A stretch of 64,000 nt of DNA from Bacteroidota bacterium. GTDB taxonomy: Bacteria > Bacteroidota > Bacteroidia > Bacteroidales > F082. The notes beneath the pieces are model-generated. The model worked only from the letters and a program-made list of their open reading frames with translations. It did no database searches and had not been told where the DNA came from. Position 1 is the stretch's first letter. Every line of letters starts with the position of its first letter. Where the stretch lies: positions 18,883 to 82,882 of the forward strand of contig JABMPH010000504.1 of the NCBI GenBank assembly GCA_013203805.1, read 5' to 3'. Positions 37,704 through 46,741 of the stretch are shown here, piece after piece. The translations under genes and the position numbers were made by a program.

Positions 37704-40610
37704 CTATTTAATAATTAACTTTTCAACTACTGACCCAAAATCTCCGTTAAGTCTAACAAAGTATACTCCTGAATTCCAATTTGTGGATTCATTTATAACG
37801 ATGCGATTGTTATTTGTGTTAAGGGTTTGATTATACACTATTTGGCCTATGTGATTAGTAACTAGTACACTGCTGTAGTTGCTTTCGTTGGGTAATACAA
37901 TTGTAAATGACCCTCCTGTAGGGTTAGGATAAATACGAATTTGCTCGTTAGCACGACTAATTTCTGATTGACCTACAGTTTGAGATACAGCAACATTATC
38001 GATAAAAATAGGATTGCCAAAGTAACTATAAGTTTCAAAAGCAATTCTTACATCAGATGATCCGGCATATTCCGAAATATTCAACATCACACAGTTTGCT
38101 CCCCAACCCGACATACACCAGTCGGATTCTACTTCAGGGAAAAAATCATAATCGGTTGGTTCATGAGTAGCAAAATTACCCGTTCCATCTTCGCCACCTT
38201 CCCAAATACGATTCCATGTTTCGCCACAGTTGGTGGATATATAAACAATCAATGAATCGGTGTAATCAATAACTTGAGTATTTTGAGCATAAGCGTGTTG
38301 AAACTCTAAATGTGCTGATGTTAATCCTTCGAGGTTAAAAGGAGCCGAAATTAATCTATCGCGCTGTGCTATGGCAAAATAATCTCTAAAGTTAACTGCA
38401 GGAGCATGCGATCCGGGTGTAGTACCACCAATTTCATACATTTCCCAGGTTACATCACTATCTGGATTCTCAATTGTCCAACCATAATTATCAAAACCAT
38501 TATCTTCAAAAGTATCTATAAAGTAAGGAGTGTAGCCACCAGAGTTGATCATATCGGTTTTTGTTAATTCGGATGAACCGTTTAAGTTCCATGATGTTAG
38601 GGTAACTGAATAATTCGTTTTTGAATTAAAAACAACTTCAGGGTTTTGACTTGTCTCATCTGTTCCGTTAACATATTCAATATCAGAAGGTTCAAACGAC
38701 CACAGCCATTGAATTGGGCTGAGAGCTGTTAAATCCTGGAATTTAACTGGTTCACCAAAACAGAAGATATTAACATCAGAAGTGAAATCAACATTTGGAA
38801 GTACCGTTGAACTAACAGTTATATATGTTTCTTTAACCAATGAATCAATACCAAGATAATTAGAGCTTACTAATTTCACACTATAAACACCTTCTGCGAT
38901 ATAGAGTACGTTTTCTGGATTTTGGTCAGTTGATGTTGAAGGAATTCCACCCTCAAAAGTCCATGTCCAATCAGATGGAATACCTGATGTTAGGTCACTG
39001 AAATTAATAGTTTCACCCACAGGAATTAATACTTCATCAGATGTAAAATCTACAACCGGAATAGCCACAAAGTTAAAAGAGGCAATTTGAGTTTTCCATC
39101 CCCATCCACCATTAGTATATTCGGTTGTAAACCAGAATGTGTTATGATCAGTAGGATCTATCCTCATGGAGGAATAATCGCCCCATCGGCTAACGCCGGT
39201 TTGGGATTTTGTTCCTTCGTATATACTTGTTTCATCAATATCAAATATTCCTAATCCAAGTGGAGAACCGGCTGATTGTCCAGCTACACGGATTGATGGA
39301 TATGTATTGCTGCTGGATACTGAATATCCCGCAGCAATATCACCATTTTGATTCATTGATACGCTACCCATCCAACGATTCTCTCCATCTTCAGGAGCGT
39401 AAGTACTTTGTTGATAAATACTCCATCCCGATCCATAATTTCTTAATTCATACCATCTTACACCGGCTCTTCCACTTCCGGCATTTACAGTATGGTTTGT
39501 CATTAACACTTGATAATCATCAAAGTTTCTATACTGTAGACGTACCATTGTCATGCCACTTAAATCATCTAATGTGGTACCCGTTCCTGGTTGTTCAATA
39601 TTTATATTCTGTGAAGAAAATGGCTCGGTAATTAAGTCGTCGATACGGGTTACGGAAGAGTTTTGAGTATTATCCCAATCAACATCAATTTCCCACATTT
39701 TCAATCTGTTATATCCAACATCAACAATATAATTAGGTGATCCGGCAGGAGGTTGCATTGTACCATCAGCATCAGCTGCAAGCAAACCATAGTGATTTGG
39801 GCCGATATTAAAATATATCATTTCAGCATTGGGGTCACCAACAAGCATAGCTTCTCTATCGCAAATACTCATACCTGCCGTAAAGCCACTTCCAAATTGG
39901 TGAGTTGAAAAATAGTAACCATCAGGCCAAACACCAAATTTTGGATAGTCGGGCATGTCATCAAATTGGAAGGCGTATCTATACCATTCTCCCAAAGGAT
40001 CACTTGTTACTGATACCGCTATTAATTCATAGAAATATGGATTTTGTGGAAGCGAAAACTGGGTAGCTATCCATCTGTCAGCATATTCATCATAAATTAT
40101 TATCGGGTCACCATCGTTTGTTGTTGACCATGGACCGGTAAAACCATCCCAAAGGGTGATATTGTCGACCGGGCCATACAATAAGTTCCCGCTTTTATCC
40201 CATATTGCAAAGCCTTGATTCACCATTTGAAAATAATGGTCGTGACCTACATCGCCATCGGTATCAGGAGGAGCTACACCATATGTGTTTGTTACTCCAC
40301 CAAAATTAACACCAACAGTACCTTGATTTCGGCCACCATACATAATCTTATCTTGTAATACAGGATCAGGTCCAGCCATTGGTTCTTGATGCTTTAATTC
40401 ATCATCAATACCGAATTTATTGGGGACAAGTTTATTTTTCCAGTTTCTTTTTCGTACTCCATATGGCACCTCTTCAATGGATCGAAGCGGTTTTGAAATA
40501 TCAAAATGTACTGCTTTTGTAATTTTTTCAGGATGCAATACCTGTGAAATTACAATATTAGATGATGATAATACTATCATCAATGAAATTGTGAAAGTTA
40601 AAATTCTCAT
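37704..40610 (-). CDS. T9SS-secreted protein with PKD domains
   Basis: This 968-residue protein has a signal peptide ('SSSNIVISQVLHP'). The N-terminal half contains 'GVNFGGVTNTYGVAPPDTDG' and other stretches common to large Bacteroidota surface proteins. Two PKD-like domains follow ('VDFTSDEVLIPVGETINFSD', then 'VDFTSDVNIFCFGEPVKFQD'). A MAM/jelly-roll-like segment comes next, with 'DNGFDNYGWTIENPDSDVTW'. It ends in a type A sorting tail beginning 'IRIYPNPTGGSFTIVL'. It probably acts as an adhesin or enzyme scaffold at the cell surface; no catalytic motif was recognised. Confidence 0.8.
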   Translation of the reverse strand: MRILTFTISLMIVLSSSNIVISQVLHPEKITKAVHFDISKPLRSIEEVPYGVRKRNWKNKLVPNKFGIDDELKHQEPMAGPDPVLQDKIMYGGRNQGTVGVNFGGVTNTYGVAPPDTDGDVGHDHYFQMVNQGFAIWDKSGNLLYGPVDNITLWDGFTGPWSTTNDGDPIIIYDEYADRWIATQFSLPQNPYFYELIAVSVTSDPLGEWYRYAFQFDDMPDYPKFGVWPDGYYFSTHQFGSGFTAGMSICDREAMLVGDPNAEMIYFNIGPNHYGLLAADADGTMQPPAGSPNYIVDVGYNRLKMWEIDVDWDNTQNSSVTRIDDLITEPFSSQNINIEQPGTGTTLDDLSGMTMVRLQYRNFDDYQVLMTNHTVNAGSGRAGVRWYELRNYGSGWSIYQQSTYAPEDGENRWMGSVSMNQNGDIAAGYSVSSSNTYPSIRVAGQSAGSPLGLGIFDIDETSIYEGTKSQTGVSRWGDYSSMRIDPTDHNTFWFTTEYTNGGWGWKTQIASFNFVAIPVVDFTSDEVLIPVGETINFSDLTSGIPSDWTWTFEGGIPSTSTDQNPENVLYIAEGVYSVKLVSSNYLGIDSLVKETYITVSSTVLPNVDFTSDVNIFCFGEPVKFQDLTALSPIQWLWSFEPSDIEYVNGTDETSQNPEVVFNSKTNYSVTLTSWNLNGSSELTKTDMINSGGYTPYFIDTFEDNGFDNYGWTIENPDSDVTWEMYEIGGTTPGSHAPAVNFRDYFAIAQRDRLISAPFNLEGLTSAHLEFQHAYAQNTQVIDYTDSLIVYISTNCGETWNRIWEGGEDGTGNFATHEPTDYDFFPEVESDWCMSGWGANCVMLNISEYAGSSDVRIAFETYSYFGNPIFIDNVAVSQTVGQSEISRANEQIRIYPNPTGGSFTIVLPNESNYSSVLVTNHIGQIVYNQTLNTNNNRIVINESTNWNSGVYFVRLNGDFGSVVEKLIIK

Positions 40611-40758
40611 AGTAGACTATTAAATACGACTGATTATTAGGAGGATATGGTTGCGGTATCCCAAATATTTTTTCACTAACGCGCAAAAGTAAATTAATTT
40701 ACACAACAATGACAATACTTATCTAGAAAAGGTTGTTAAATAGGTGTTAAACGGTATT

Positions 40759-40826
40759 GAGTTTTTGGTTTAGAGTTTAGGGTTTTGGGTTTAGAGTTTT
40801 GAGTTTAGAGTTTTGGGTTTTTGAGT
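40759..40826. repeat. C-free G/T-rich imperfect tandem repeat
   Basis: The plus strand carries variants of GGGTTTAGAGTTTTG repeated about four to five times, with no C in roughly 68 nt. It lies in the non-coding gap between the PKD/T9SS gene and the cyd operon's 3' end. The rest of the 40611-40919 gap shows no other feature. Confidence 0.8.
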
Positions 40827-40919
40827 GCGGTTGTGGCTTATTATGAAGATTCTCTTTGTACGACCGTGGTTACCAGTGGAGAATTCCAAATTATCTCAAA
40901 ACTTCCAGAATATTGTACA

Positions 40920-41030
40920 TTATTTGGACAGTTTCTTGTCGAACTTTTTTACAGCAAACAAAACAATCCTGTAACTAAGGTAAATAAAAACAGGCCAGCT
41001 AATTAGCCAAAGTATTTCAGTTGTATACAT
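40920..41030 (-). CDS. 36-residue single-span membrane protein downstream of cydB; CydX-like candidate
   Basis: An ATG at 41030, 17 nt behind the cydB stop, opens 36 codons: an N-terminal 'MYTTEILWLISWPVFIYLSY' membrane helix, then a basic tail 'KKFDKKLSK' ending at TAA. Small single-helix subunits (CydX in Proteobacteria, CydS in Geobacillus, CydH in E. coli) stabilise cytochrome bd and are often encoded right after cydB. Length, one helix, and position all match, but sequence similarity to CydX is not evident. The ORF is too short for routine gene callers. Conservation behind cydB in related genomes would decide it. Confidence 0.6.
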   Translation of the reverse strand: MYTTEILWLISWPVFIYLSYRIVLFAVKKFDKKLSK

Positions 41031-41047
41031 AGTGTTATCTTTTAACT

Positions 41048-42205
41048 TTAATAAGCGTGTGTGTCTTTTTCCATCTCATCTTCGGTTATCTTCTTTTTAT
41101 TTAACGCAGACCATGCATACCAAATATAGGCAATTACAAATGGGACAATCAATGATACATACGACATTGCCACAAGCGTATAATTAGAGGAGGAGGCATT
41201 CTGAATTGTTAATGAACTTTGTAGGTCGTAGGTTGATGGATAAAAACATGTGTTATTAAATCCAGCAATAAGAAACAAGGCAAAAACTGTTAAAATTGTC
41301 CCACCACCGGTGATCCAAATTGCTTTGTCGCCACATTTTTCAAAGTAGAAATAGCCCTTTATTATCCCAAATATTACTGCGACTACACCAGCCAGAAAAA
41401 TTACTCCAACAACAGGCATTTCCCATAGATTTAATAAATATTTATGCGCTTCCATTGAAACTTTACCGTTAACGGGGTTATAAGCAAAACCATCAATAAT
41501 AATGATACTTGCCAGAAAAAATAAAAAGATGGCTAAGAAAGGGATTGCATTTGTAATCAATTGTTTTTTCGCCCGCTTTAGTATTGCGGTGTCATCAATA
41601 CTATTAATGAAATACATCGATGCCAGTACTCGGGATAGAAAGAAAACTGCTAATCCCAGTGATAAGTTTACATAAGTTCCATATCTCATGAAATTAAAAG
41701 CGAGTTCAAGTCCTCGATAGGGGGTTTCCCAAGTTGAACTATTCATATTATTAATTGAGAATTCAGAGCCAGTGAAAAAAGTACCAACAGCTGTTCCTAT
41801 TAGTATTGTTCCCAATAATCCGTTGATAAACAAGAAGGTTTCATACGTACGAGAACCAAGGAAATTATTTGGCTTGGAACGATATTCGTACGAAACAGCT
41901 TGAAAAATAAACGCAAATAATATTAGCATCCATACCCAGTAAGCTCCACCGAAACTGGTTGCGTAAAACAATGGAAATGAAGCAAATGCAGCACCTCCAA
42001 AGGTTACAAGTATCGTAAATGTTAAATCCCATTTGCGACCAAGGGCATTTATTATTATTTTTCGTTGGAGGTCGGTTTTACCCAGAGTATAAATTAATGT
42101 TTGCCCACCCTGAACGAACAGCATAAACACCAAAATTGCACCAAGGAGAGAGACTACTGCCCACCAGTAATGCTGTAGTGTTAAGTAACTTAGATTTTCA
42201 AACAT
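41048..42205 (-). CDS. cydB: Cytochrome bd ubiquinol oxidase subunit II
   Basis: CydB is the second large membrane subunit of the bd quinol oxidase, an oxygen-scavenging enzyme used at low O2. The 385-residue protein has about nine membrane helices and typical stretches such as 'WWAVVSLLGAILVFMLFVQGGQTL' (located near residue 13) and 'GLAVFFLSRVLASMYFINSI'. The gap from cydA is 3 nt, so translation is likely coupled. It is followed by the 36-residue membrane ORF. Confidence 0.94.
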   Translation of the reverse strand: MFENLSYLTLQHYWWAVVSLLGAILVFMLFVQGGQTLIYTLGKTDLQRKIIINALGRKWDLTFTILVTFGGAAFASFPLFYATSFGGAYWVWMLILFAFIFQAVSYEYRSKPNNFLGSRTYETFLFINGLLGTILIGTAVGTFFTGSEFSINNMNSSTWETPYRGLELAFNFMRYGTYVNLSLGLAVFFLSRVLASMYFINSIDDTAILKRAKKQLITNAIPFLAIFLFFLASIIIIDGFAYNPVNGKVSMEAHKYLLNLWEMPVVGVIFLAGVVAVIFGIIKGYFYFEKCGDKAIWITGGGTILTVFALFLIAGFNNTCFYPSTYDLQSSLTIQNASSSNYTLVAMSYVSLIVPFVIAYIWYAWSALNKKKITEDEMEKDTHAY

Positions 42206-42208
42206 AAC

Positions 42209-43750
42209 TCAATCCTCCTTTATTTTTGATTCCTTAACAATCTGTGCCAACATAATTTTTATTTCAGCAATTAGCAATGTTGTAAATGTAATTGCGAAAA
42301 TCACAAAAGTTGTAATTACGCTTTTATGATCGATATTTGAAACGGCACTTAATGTCGGCATTAGATCTTGCACAACCCATGGCTGACGTCCAAATTCTGC
42401 AACTATCCATCCTGCCTGTTGTGCAATATAGGCCAGTGGAATTGACCAAAGCGCAATATAATTGAGCCACCTTGCTTTATAAATGTCTTTTTTAAATATG
42501 AAATAAATAATGACAATAAATAAAAGAAAAAATGAAGTTCCCAGGCCTACCATTGTGTGGAATGCATAAAATGTAACCGGCACATTGGGCACAATATTGT
42601 ATGGATCATTATAATAACCATATCCAAAGTACTTATAATTACCTCTGAATTTTTCCAATTCAATGGACGCTGCATTTTTGTCACCAGCTTCCTTTGCCTT
42701 TTTGTAGTTGCTTAATGCAGTTATGGCAATCTTTCCTTGTTTTATTCTTTCGTAATATGAAACTATTCCATATTCCTTATTACCTCTTACCAGATCGTTA
42801 ACTCCCGGCACAAATGCATTTGGATCGAGAGCAGCCATATATGACAATAAATTAGGAATCTCAATTTTAAAGGCAAAGTCAGCTCTCTTAGGATTTTCTT
42901 TTGTCGGTGTCTTTTGCATAAAACCAACTACAACCAATGGGGCATTTTGTTCTCCATTGTATAGTCCTTCCATAGCTGCAAATTTCATGGGCTGATCTCT
43001 AAATACGGTTCGTGCCGACTCATCACCTGTCATTAACATAAAGATGGCTGATAATAATCCAAAAACAGCTCCAATAACCATGCTTTTTTTAGCAAATATG
43101 ACCCTTCGGTTTTTTAGTAAAAACCAGGCACTAACCCCAACAACAAAAATTGCGGATAGCACATAAGCTGAGGTTATGGTATGCAAAAACTTATTAATTG
43201 CGGTGGGTGAAAAAAGCACATCCCAGAAATTATTCATCTCATTCCGTGCTGTATCTGGATTAAATGTCATACCAACAGGATTTTGCATCCATGCATTAGC
43301 TACAAGTATCCATAATGCCGACAGGTTTGACCCTATGGCCACCAGCCATGCCGATAGCAGATGGAATTTTTTACTAACACGTCCCCAACCAAAAAACAGT
43401 ATGGCAATAAATGTTGACTCGAGGAAAAACGCAAGTATTCCTTCTATTGCAAGGGGAGCTCCAAAAATATCCCCCACAAACCATGAATAATTTGACCAGT
43501 TGGTTCCAAACTCAAACTCAAGTATAATACCTGTCGCTACACCTATGGCGAAGTTTATTCCAAAAAGGGTCATCCAGAATTTTGTGATTTTCTTCCATTG
43601 CTCATCGCCTGTTCGTACATATAAGCTCATCATTATAGCAACAATAAATGACATTCCTAAAGTAAGAGGTACGAAAATCCAGTGATACATAGCAGTTAAT
43701 GCAAATTGAGCCCGTGACCAATCAACAAGTGCTAAATCAAAATTCTCCAT
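42209..43750 (-). CDS. cydA: Cytochrome bd ubiquinol oxidase subunit I
   Basis: CydA binds hemes b558, b595 and d and oxidises quinol while reducing O2 to water. The 513-residue protein has about nine helices. Key sites visible are 'LTAMYHWIFVPLTLGMSF' (heme ligand His near residue 22), 'FAIGVATGIILEFEFGTNWSNY', 'IEGILAFFLESTFI' (conserved Glu) and 'GRQPWVVQDLMPT'. It lies 7 nt behind the DUF4492 gene and 3 nt before cydB. Confidence 0.96.
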   Translation of the reverse strand: MENFDLALVDWSRAQFALTAMYHWIFVPLTLGMSFIVAIMMSLYVRTGDEQWKKITKFWMTLFGINFAIGVATGIILEFEFGTNWSNYSWFVGDIFGAPLAIEGILAFFLESTFIAILFFGWGRVSKKFHLLSAWLVAIGSNLSALWILVANAWMQNPVGMTFNPDTARNEMNNFWDVLFSPTAINKFLHTITSAYVLSAIFVVGVSAWFLLKNRRVIFAKKSMVIGAVFGLLSAIFMLMTGDESARTVFRDQPMKFAAMEGLYNGEQNAPLVVVGFMQKTPTKENPKRADFAFKIEIPNLLSYMAALDPNAFVPGVNDLVRGNKEYGIVSYYERIKQGKIAITALSNYKKAKEAGDKNAASIELEKFRGNYKYFGYGYYNDPYNIVPNVPVTFYAFHTMVGLGTSFFLLFIVIIYFIFKKDIYKARWLNYIALWSIPLAYIAQQAGWIVAEFGRQPWVVQDLMPTLSAVSNIDHKSVITTFVIFAITFTTLLIAEIKIMLAQIVKESKIKED

Positions 43751-43757
43751 AATATGG

Positions 43758-43970
43758 CTATTTAATATTGGTAATTTGTTCTAAAACATGATTACTACGC
43801 TCTTCATCAGTGCTAAAATTTGTTTGTAAAATATTGGGGAAAAAGAATATTTTTAGTATTACAAACATGACGAAAAGCTTAATCAGAATTATTAACCACA
43901 GTTTTTTGCCTATGGTCATATTCCGAAATCCATCTATGTAAAATCTTAGTATCCTTTGTAAAAAACCCAT
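43758..43970 (-). CDS. DUF4492 small membrane protein of the cyd operon
   Basis: From the ATG at 43970 the protein is 70 residues with 'RFYIDGFRNMTIGKKLWLI' and one strong membrane helix ('LFVMFVILKIFFFP'). DUF4492 is a Bacteroidota family found directly before cydA; it may assist assembly of the bd oxidase, but this is unproven. The start at 43970 rather than 43997 matches the family start. First gene of the operon DUF4492-cydA-cydB-small ORF. Confidence 0.85.
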   Translation of the reverse strand: MGFLQRILRFYIDGFRNMTIGKKLWLIILIKLFVMFVILKIFFFPNILQTNFSTDEERSNHVLEQITNIK

Positions 43971-43994
43971 ACTTTGAAAAGAGTAATATATTAA

Positions 43995-44012
43995 CAAATA
44001 TATAACATATTT
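43995..44012 (-). promoter_or_regulatory. Promoter -7 box and overlapping candidate operator of the cyd operon
   Basis: On the minus strand TATATTTG (43995-44002) fits the -7 consensus, about 25 nt before the DUF4492 ATG. Overlapping it, plus-strand ATATATAACATATTT (43998-44012) is repeated exactly at 50024-50038, upstream of SCO1-cox. Confidence 0.4.
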
Positions 44013-44169
44013 AAAACCCTTGTATGTGTTTGTTGAAAAGTGATGATTAAAAAATAATGATCTTGTGAAAGGAAGGCTTTGGTAACCCCAAAGATGTATT
44101 CAATGGAATAAGAGTTGTTATGGAAAGGAAACTAACTATCTAAATCGTTTTTTTTATGATATCAATTTA

Positions 44170-44553
44170 TTAATACATGGTATTCCCATTGGCTGAAAAA
44201 TCAGGTATTTGCTGCATGGAGTCCCAGTGTTCTACTATTTTCCCGTTTTCGTCAAACCTGAAAAAATCCATGGTTACATATTGATCATTTTCAGGCCACT
44301 GTTGATGCGTATGAATAGCTACCATATTTCCTTCTGCTACAGCTCTTAAAAACTCAATACTTTTATTTGGGTATTCTGTTGCCATTTTTTCAAAATATTC
44401 AATGAAAGGTTCGACTCCGTTTCCAACTAAAGGATTGTGCTGTATGTATTTGTTTCCTATATATAAGCCAACTGCTTTGCGAGGGTTGCCGTTATATTAC
44501 ATTCTATAAAATTCGATGGCGTTACTTTTGTTTTTTTCGAGATCCAGATTCAT
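44170..44553 (-). pseudogene. SnoaL-like / NTF2-fold gene with one in-frame stop
   Basis: The reverse frame from the ATG at 44553 reads 'LEKNKSNAIEFYRM', then TAA at 44497-44499, then continues in the same frame 'YNGNPRKAVGLYIGNKYIQHNP' and on to 'DFSANGNTMY' at 44170. Rejoined it is a 127-codon SnoaL-like polyketide-cyclase/NTF2 protein of normal length ('HTHQQWPENDQYVTMDFFRF' near the C-terminus). Only the stop breaks it. Either a recent nonsense mutation or a sequencing error; an internal ATG at 44385 could yield only the last 71 residues. Confidence 0.75.
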
Positions 44554-44627
44554 AATCATTATTATTTATTGATTAAATACAGATGTATGATATCTATTTA
44601 AATGAGAATAGAGATTATCTAAATAAC

Positions 44628-45491
44628 CTAATTTACCAAAGGTTCAATACTAAGTACCAGTATCATTATTAATACAAAATAGTTAATCCTCATAAAATAA
44701 TAGAATGGGTTAAAGTTTTGAGTACGAGGGTTGAGTAATTTTGAGAAAACAGCTATTAGCCATATTGATGCTACCAATATCATTATTTTAAATATTAGAA
44801 GGCTAATTAGTCCTGACATTGCAACCATTAAAGCTGATACTGCGGTGGCAACCGTCCATAAAAATGTGGAATTTTTTACTTGTTGCTTGCTTATTTTGGA
44901 GGTAATTGATGGGAAACCAGCTTTGTTATATTCCTCACCATATTTAAGCATCAGTAGCCAAAAATGAGGAACCTGCCACATAAAGAAGAAAAGACCCAGG
45001 ACCATAGCTTTTGGATCAAGAAGACTTCCCCCGGCAGCAACCCATCCAACCAGTGGTGGGATTGCACCAATAACACTTCCCGGAATTACAGCAAATGCGG
45101 TTTTGCGTTTTAGTGGAGTATAAATTCCGTTGTACCATATCAAAGCAAGAATTCCCAACTGCATGGCAAGAAATCCGCTTCCATAATAAATTAAAGCTGA
45201 GCCAATAATAATTTCCGACAATCCAATAACCAAAGCCATTGTAGTGCTCAAATCACCCGAAGGAATAGGACGGTTACTGGTACGGGGCATTATTACATCC
45301 TTATCTCTATCTTGAATATGATTTAAAGCTGCTGAGCCACAAGCCAGGATGAATATTCCCAGAACCGGCATTACCATTTCAACATCAACTGTACCTTTCG
45401 CAAGGATATAACCAGCCATTGTAGTCAAAGTTACTGCAACTGTAATTCTAACTTTGTTGAGTTCCAGAAGTATTTTTATCCACTTTTTCAT
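44628..45491 (-). CDS. ctaB: Protoheme IX farnesyltransferase (heme O synthase)
   Basis: CtaB/CyoE adds a farnesyl group to heme b, supplying heme O/A for the adjacent caa3 oxidase. The 287-residue UbiA-type membrane protein shows the prenyl-binding 'ALNHIQDRDKDVIMPRTSNRP' (the conserved NxxxDxxxDxxMxRTxxRP pattern) and 'LIWYNGIYTPLKRKT'. It is the last gene of the cox operon, 13 nt behind coxB. No ctaA (heme A synthase) is in the window. Confidence 0.93.
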   Translation of the reverse strand: MKKWIKILLELNKVRITVAVTLTTMAGYILAKGTVDVEMVMPVLGIFILACGSAALNHIQDRDKDVIMPRTSNRPIPSGDLSTTMALVIGLSEIIIGSALIYYGSGFLAMQLGILALIWYNGIYTPLKRKTAFAVIPGSVIGAIPPLVGWVAAGGSLLDPKAMVLGLFFFMWQVPHFWLLMLKYGEEYNKAGFPSITSKISKQQVKNSTFLWTVATAVSALMVAMSGLISLLIFKIMILVASIWLIAVFSKLLNPRTQNFNPFYYFMRINYFVLIMILVLSIEPLVN

Positions 45492-45504
45492 TTAGGAGTT
45501 TGGT

Positions 45505-46410
45505 TTATTTAAGAGTCGAGATGTAATCGATAATATTGTTAATGTCATCATCGGATAGTATTTCTCCGTAAGGAGTCATTAAACCAGCCTGGTATCCAAC
45601 AACACTTACTGATGATGGTGTTTTTATCTTGTTCATGATATATTGATTATCAACCACAATTTCTTCTTCATTTCCATCTCTAAGTATTGTTTCAGTTTTT
45701 CCTATCAAATTTTTGAAACTTGGTCCAACAAGCCTACTACCATCTCTGGTATGACATGATAAGCAAGCATTATTTTTAAGAAGGGTTAGCCCTGGATGAT
45801 CGTTTGATGTATCAGGTGAACTTACTAGCCAACTGTCGAAATTATCAGCTTCCACAACACTAACAGTACTAAGCATGTAGGAGTGGAGCTGTCCGCAATA
45901 TTCAGCACATAATATATCGTACGTTCCTAATTTTTGTCCTGTAAACCACATCATGTTATTTCCACCTGGCACAACATCCTGTTTAACCCTAAAGGCTGGG
46001 ATAAATAATGAATGAAGTACATCTTTCGATATAAGATTAAGTTTAACGGGCTGATTTAGAGGAATCACAAGTGAATCGCATGTTTTACCGTTAGGGTATT
46101 TAAATGACCATTTCCACATTTGTCCGATGGCGTCAATTTCCATGGCATCGTCGGGAGCTGTTAGCATTGGCTTATATCCCGTCCATCCATACCAGAACAT
46201 AATTAGAACTAGTATGGTAGGAATAACTGTCCATATCACTTCCAAATAAGTATTGTGTGAAATGTTGGTGGCAACAGGGTTGTTCTTTTTGCTGTATCTA
46301 AAAAGAAAATATATCATCACTGCTGTAATTCCAACAAGGAAAAATACAGAAATGCTTAATATTAAATACATTGAAAAATCAACTCCTTCAACAAAATTTG
46401 ATGCGTTCAT
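45505..46410 (-). CDS. coxB: caa3-type cytochrome c oxidase subunit II with fused cytochrome c
   Basis: Subunit II takes electrons from cytochrome c through CuA. The 301-residue protein has two N-terminal helices and a cupredoxin domain. CuA ligands are seen in 'VLHSLFIP' and 'CAEYCGQLHSYM'. A C-terminal cytochrome c domain follows with the heme motif 'NACLSCHTRDGSRLVGP'. The fused heme c defines the caa3 type. Gene order SCO1-coxA-coxC-coxD-coxB-ctaB puts it after subunit IV with a 10-nt gap. Confidence 0.94.
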   Translation of the reverse strand: MNASNFVEGVDFSMYLILSISVFFLVGITAVMIYFLFRYSKKNNPVATNISHNTYLEVIWTVIPTILVLIMFWYGWTGYKPMLTAPDDAMEIDAIGQMWKWSFKYPNGKTCDSLVIPLNQPVKLNLISKDVLHSLFIPAFRVKQDVVPGGNNMMWFTGQKLGTYDILCAEYCGQLHSYMLSTVSVVEADNFDSWLVSSPDTSNDHPGLTLLKNNACLSCHTRDGSRLVGPSFKNLIGKTETILRDGNEEEIVVDNQYIMNKIKTPSSVSVVGYQAGLMTPYGEILSDDDINNIIDYISTLK

Positions 46411-46420
46411 TTATTATGTT

Positions 46421-46738
46421 TTATCGTGTTAAGTAATCAATTGTCAGCATTATAAGAAATACCATAAACAATGCCATTACAACTAACATCATTATTCGAT
46501 ATAATTTTGGATCGTACTTTAGATGCATAAAATAATATGCAACTACTAATGCTTTAACACTGGCTATAAATAATGCCGTAGCAACTGTTAACGTATTTAA
46601 GTCTGCCCCAAATACCGATATAAAGACAGTCATAAATGTTAGTAGGATTAGACTTATCCATGTTCCAAAATGCTCCACATAACTTGTAATATGAGGTGCA
46701 TCATCATGATGATCGGTTGTAAGTTTATTGTTGCTCAT
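46421..46738 (-). CDS. coxD: Cytochrome c oxidase subunit IV (small membrane subunit)
   Basis: This 105-residue protein has three membrane helices ('TWISLILLTFMTVFISVFGA', 'ALFIASVKALVVAYYFMHLKY', 'IMMLVVMALFMVFLIMLT') as in the bacterial COX4/CtaF family that stabilises the oxidase. 'VVAYYFMHLKYDPK' is a family signature. It lies 3 nt behind subunit III. Confidence 0.85.
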   Translation of the reverse strand: MSNNKLTTDHHDDAPHITSYVEHFGTWISLILLTFMTVFISVFGADLNTLTVATALFIASVKALVVAYYFMHLKYDPKLYRIMMLVVMALFMVFLIMLTIDYLTR

Positions 46739-46741
46739 ATT

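Noticed and set aside
40821..41006. Plus-strand 61-codon ORF behind cydB
   Set aside because: Uses a TTG start and is antisense to the more plausible 36-residue membrane ORF at 40920-41030.
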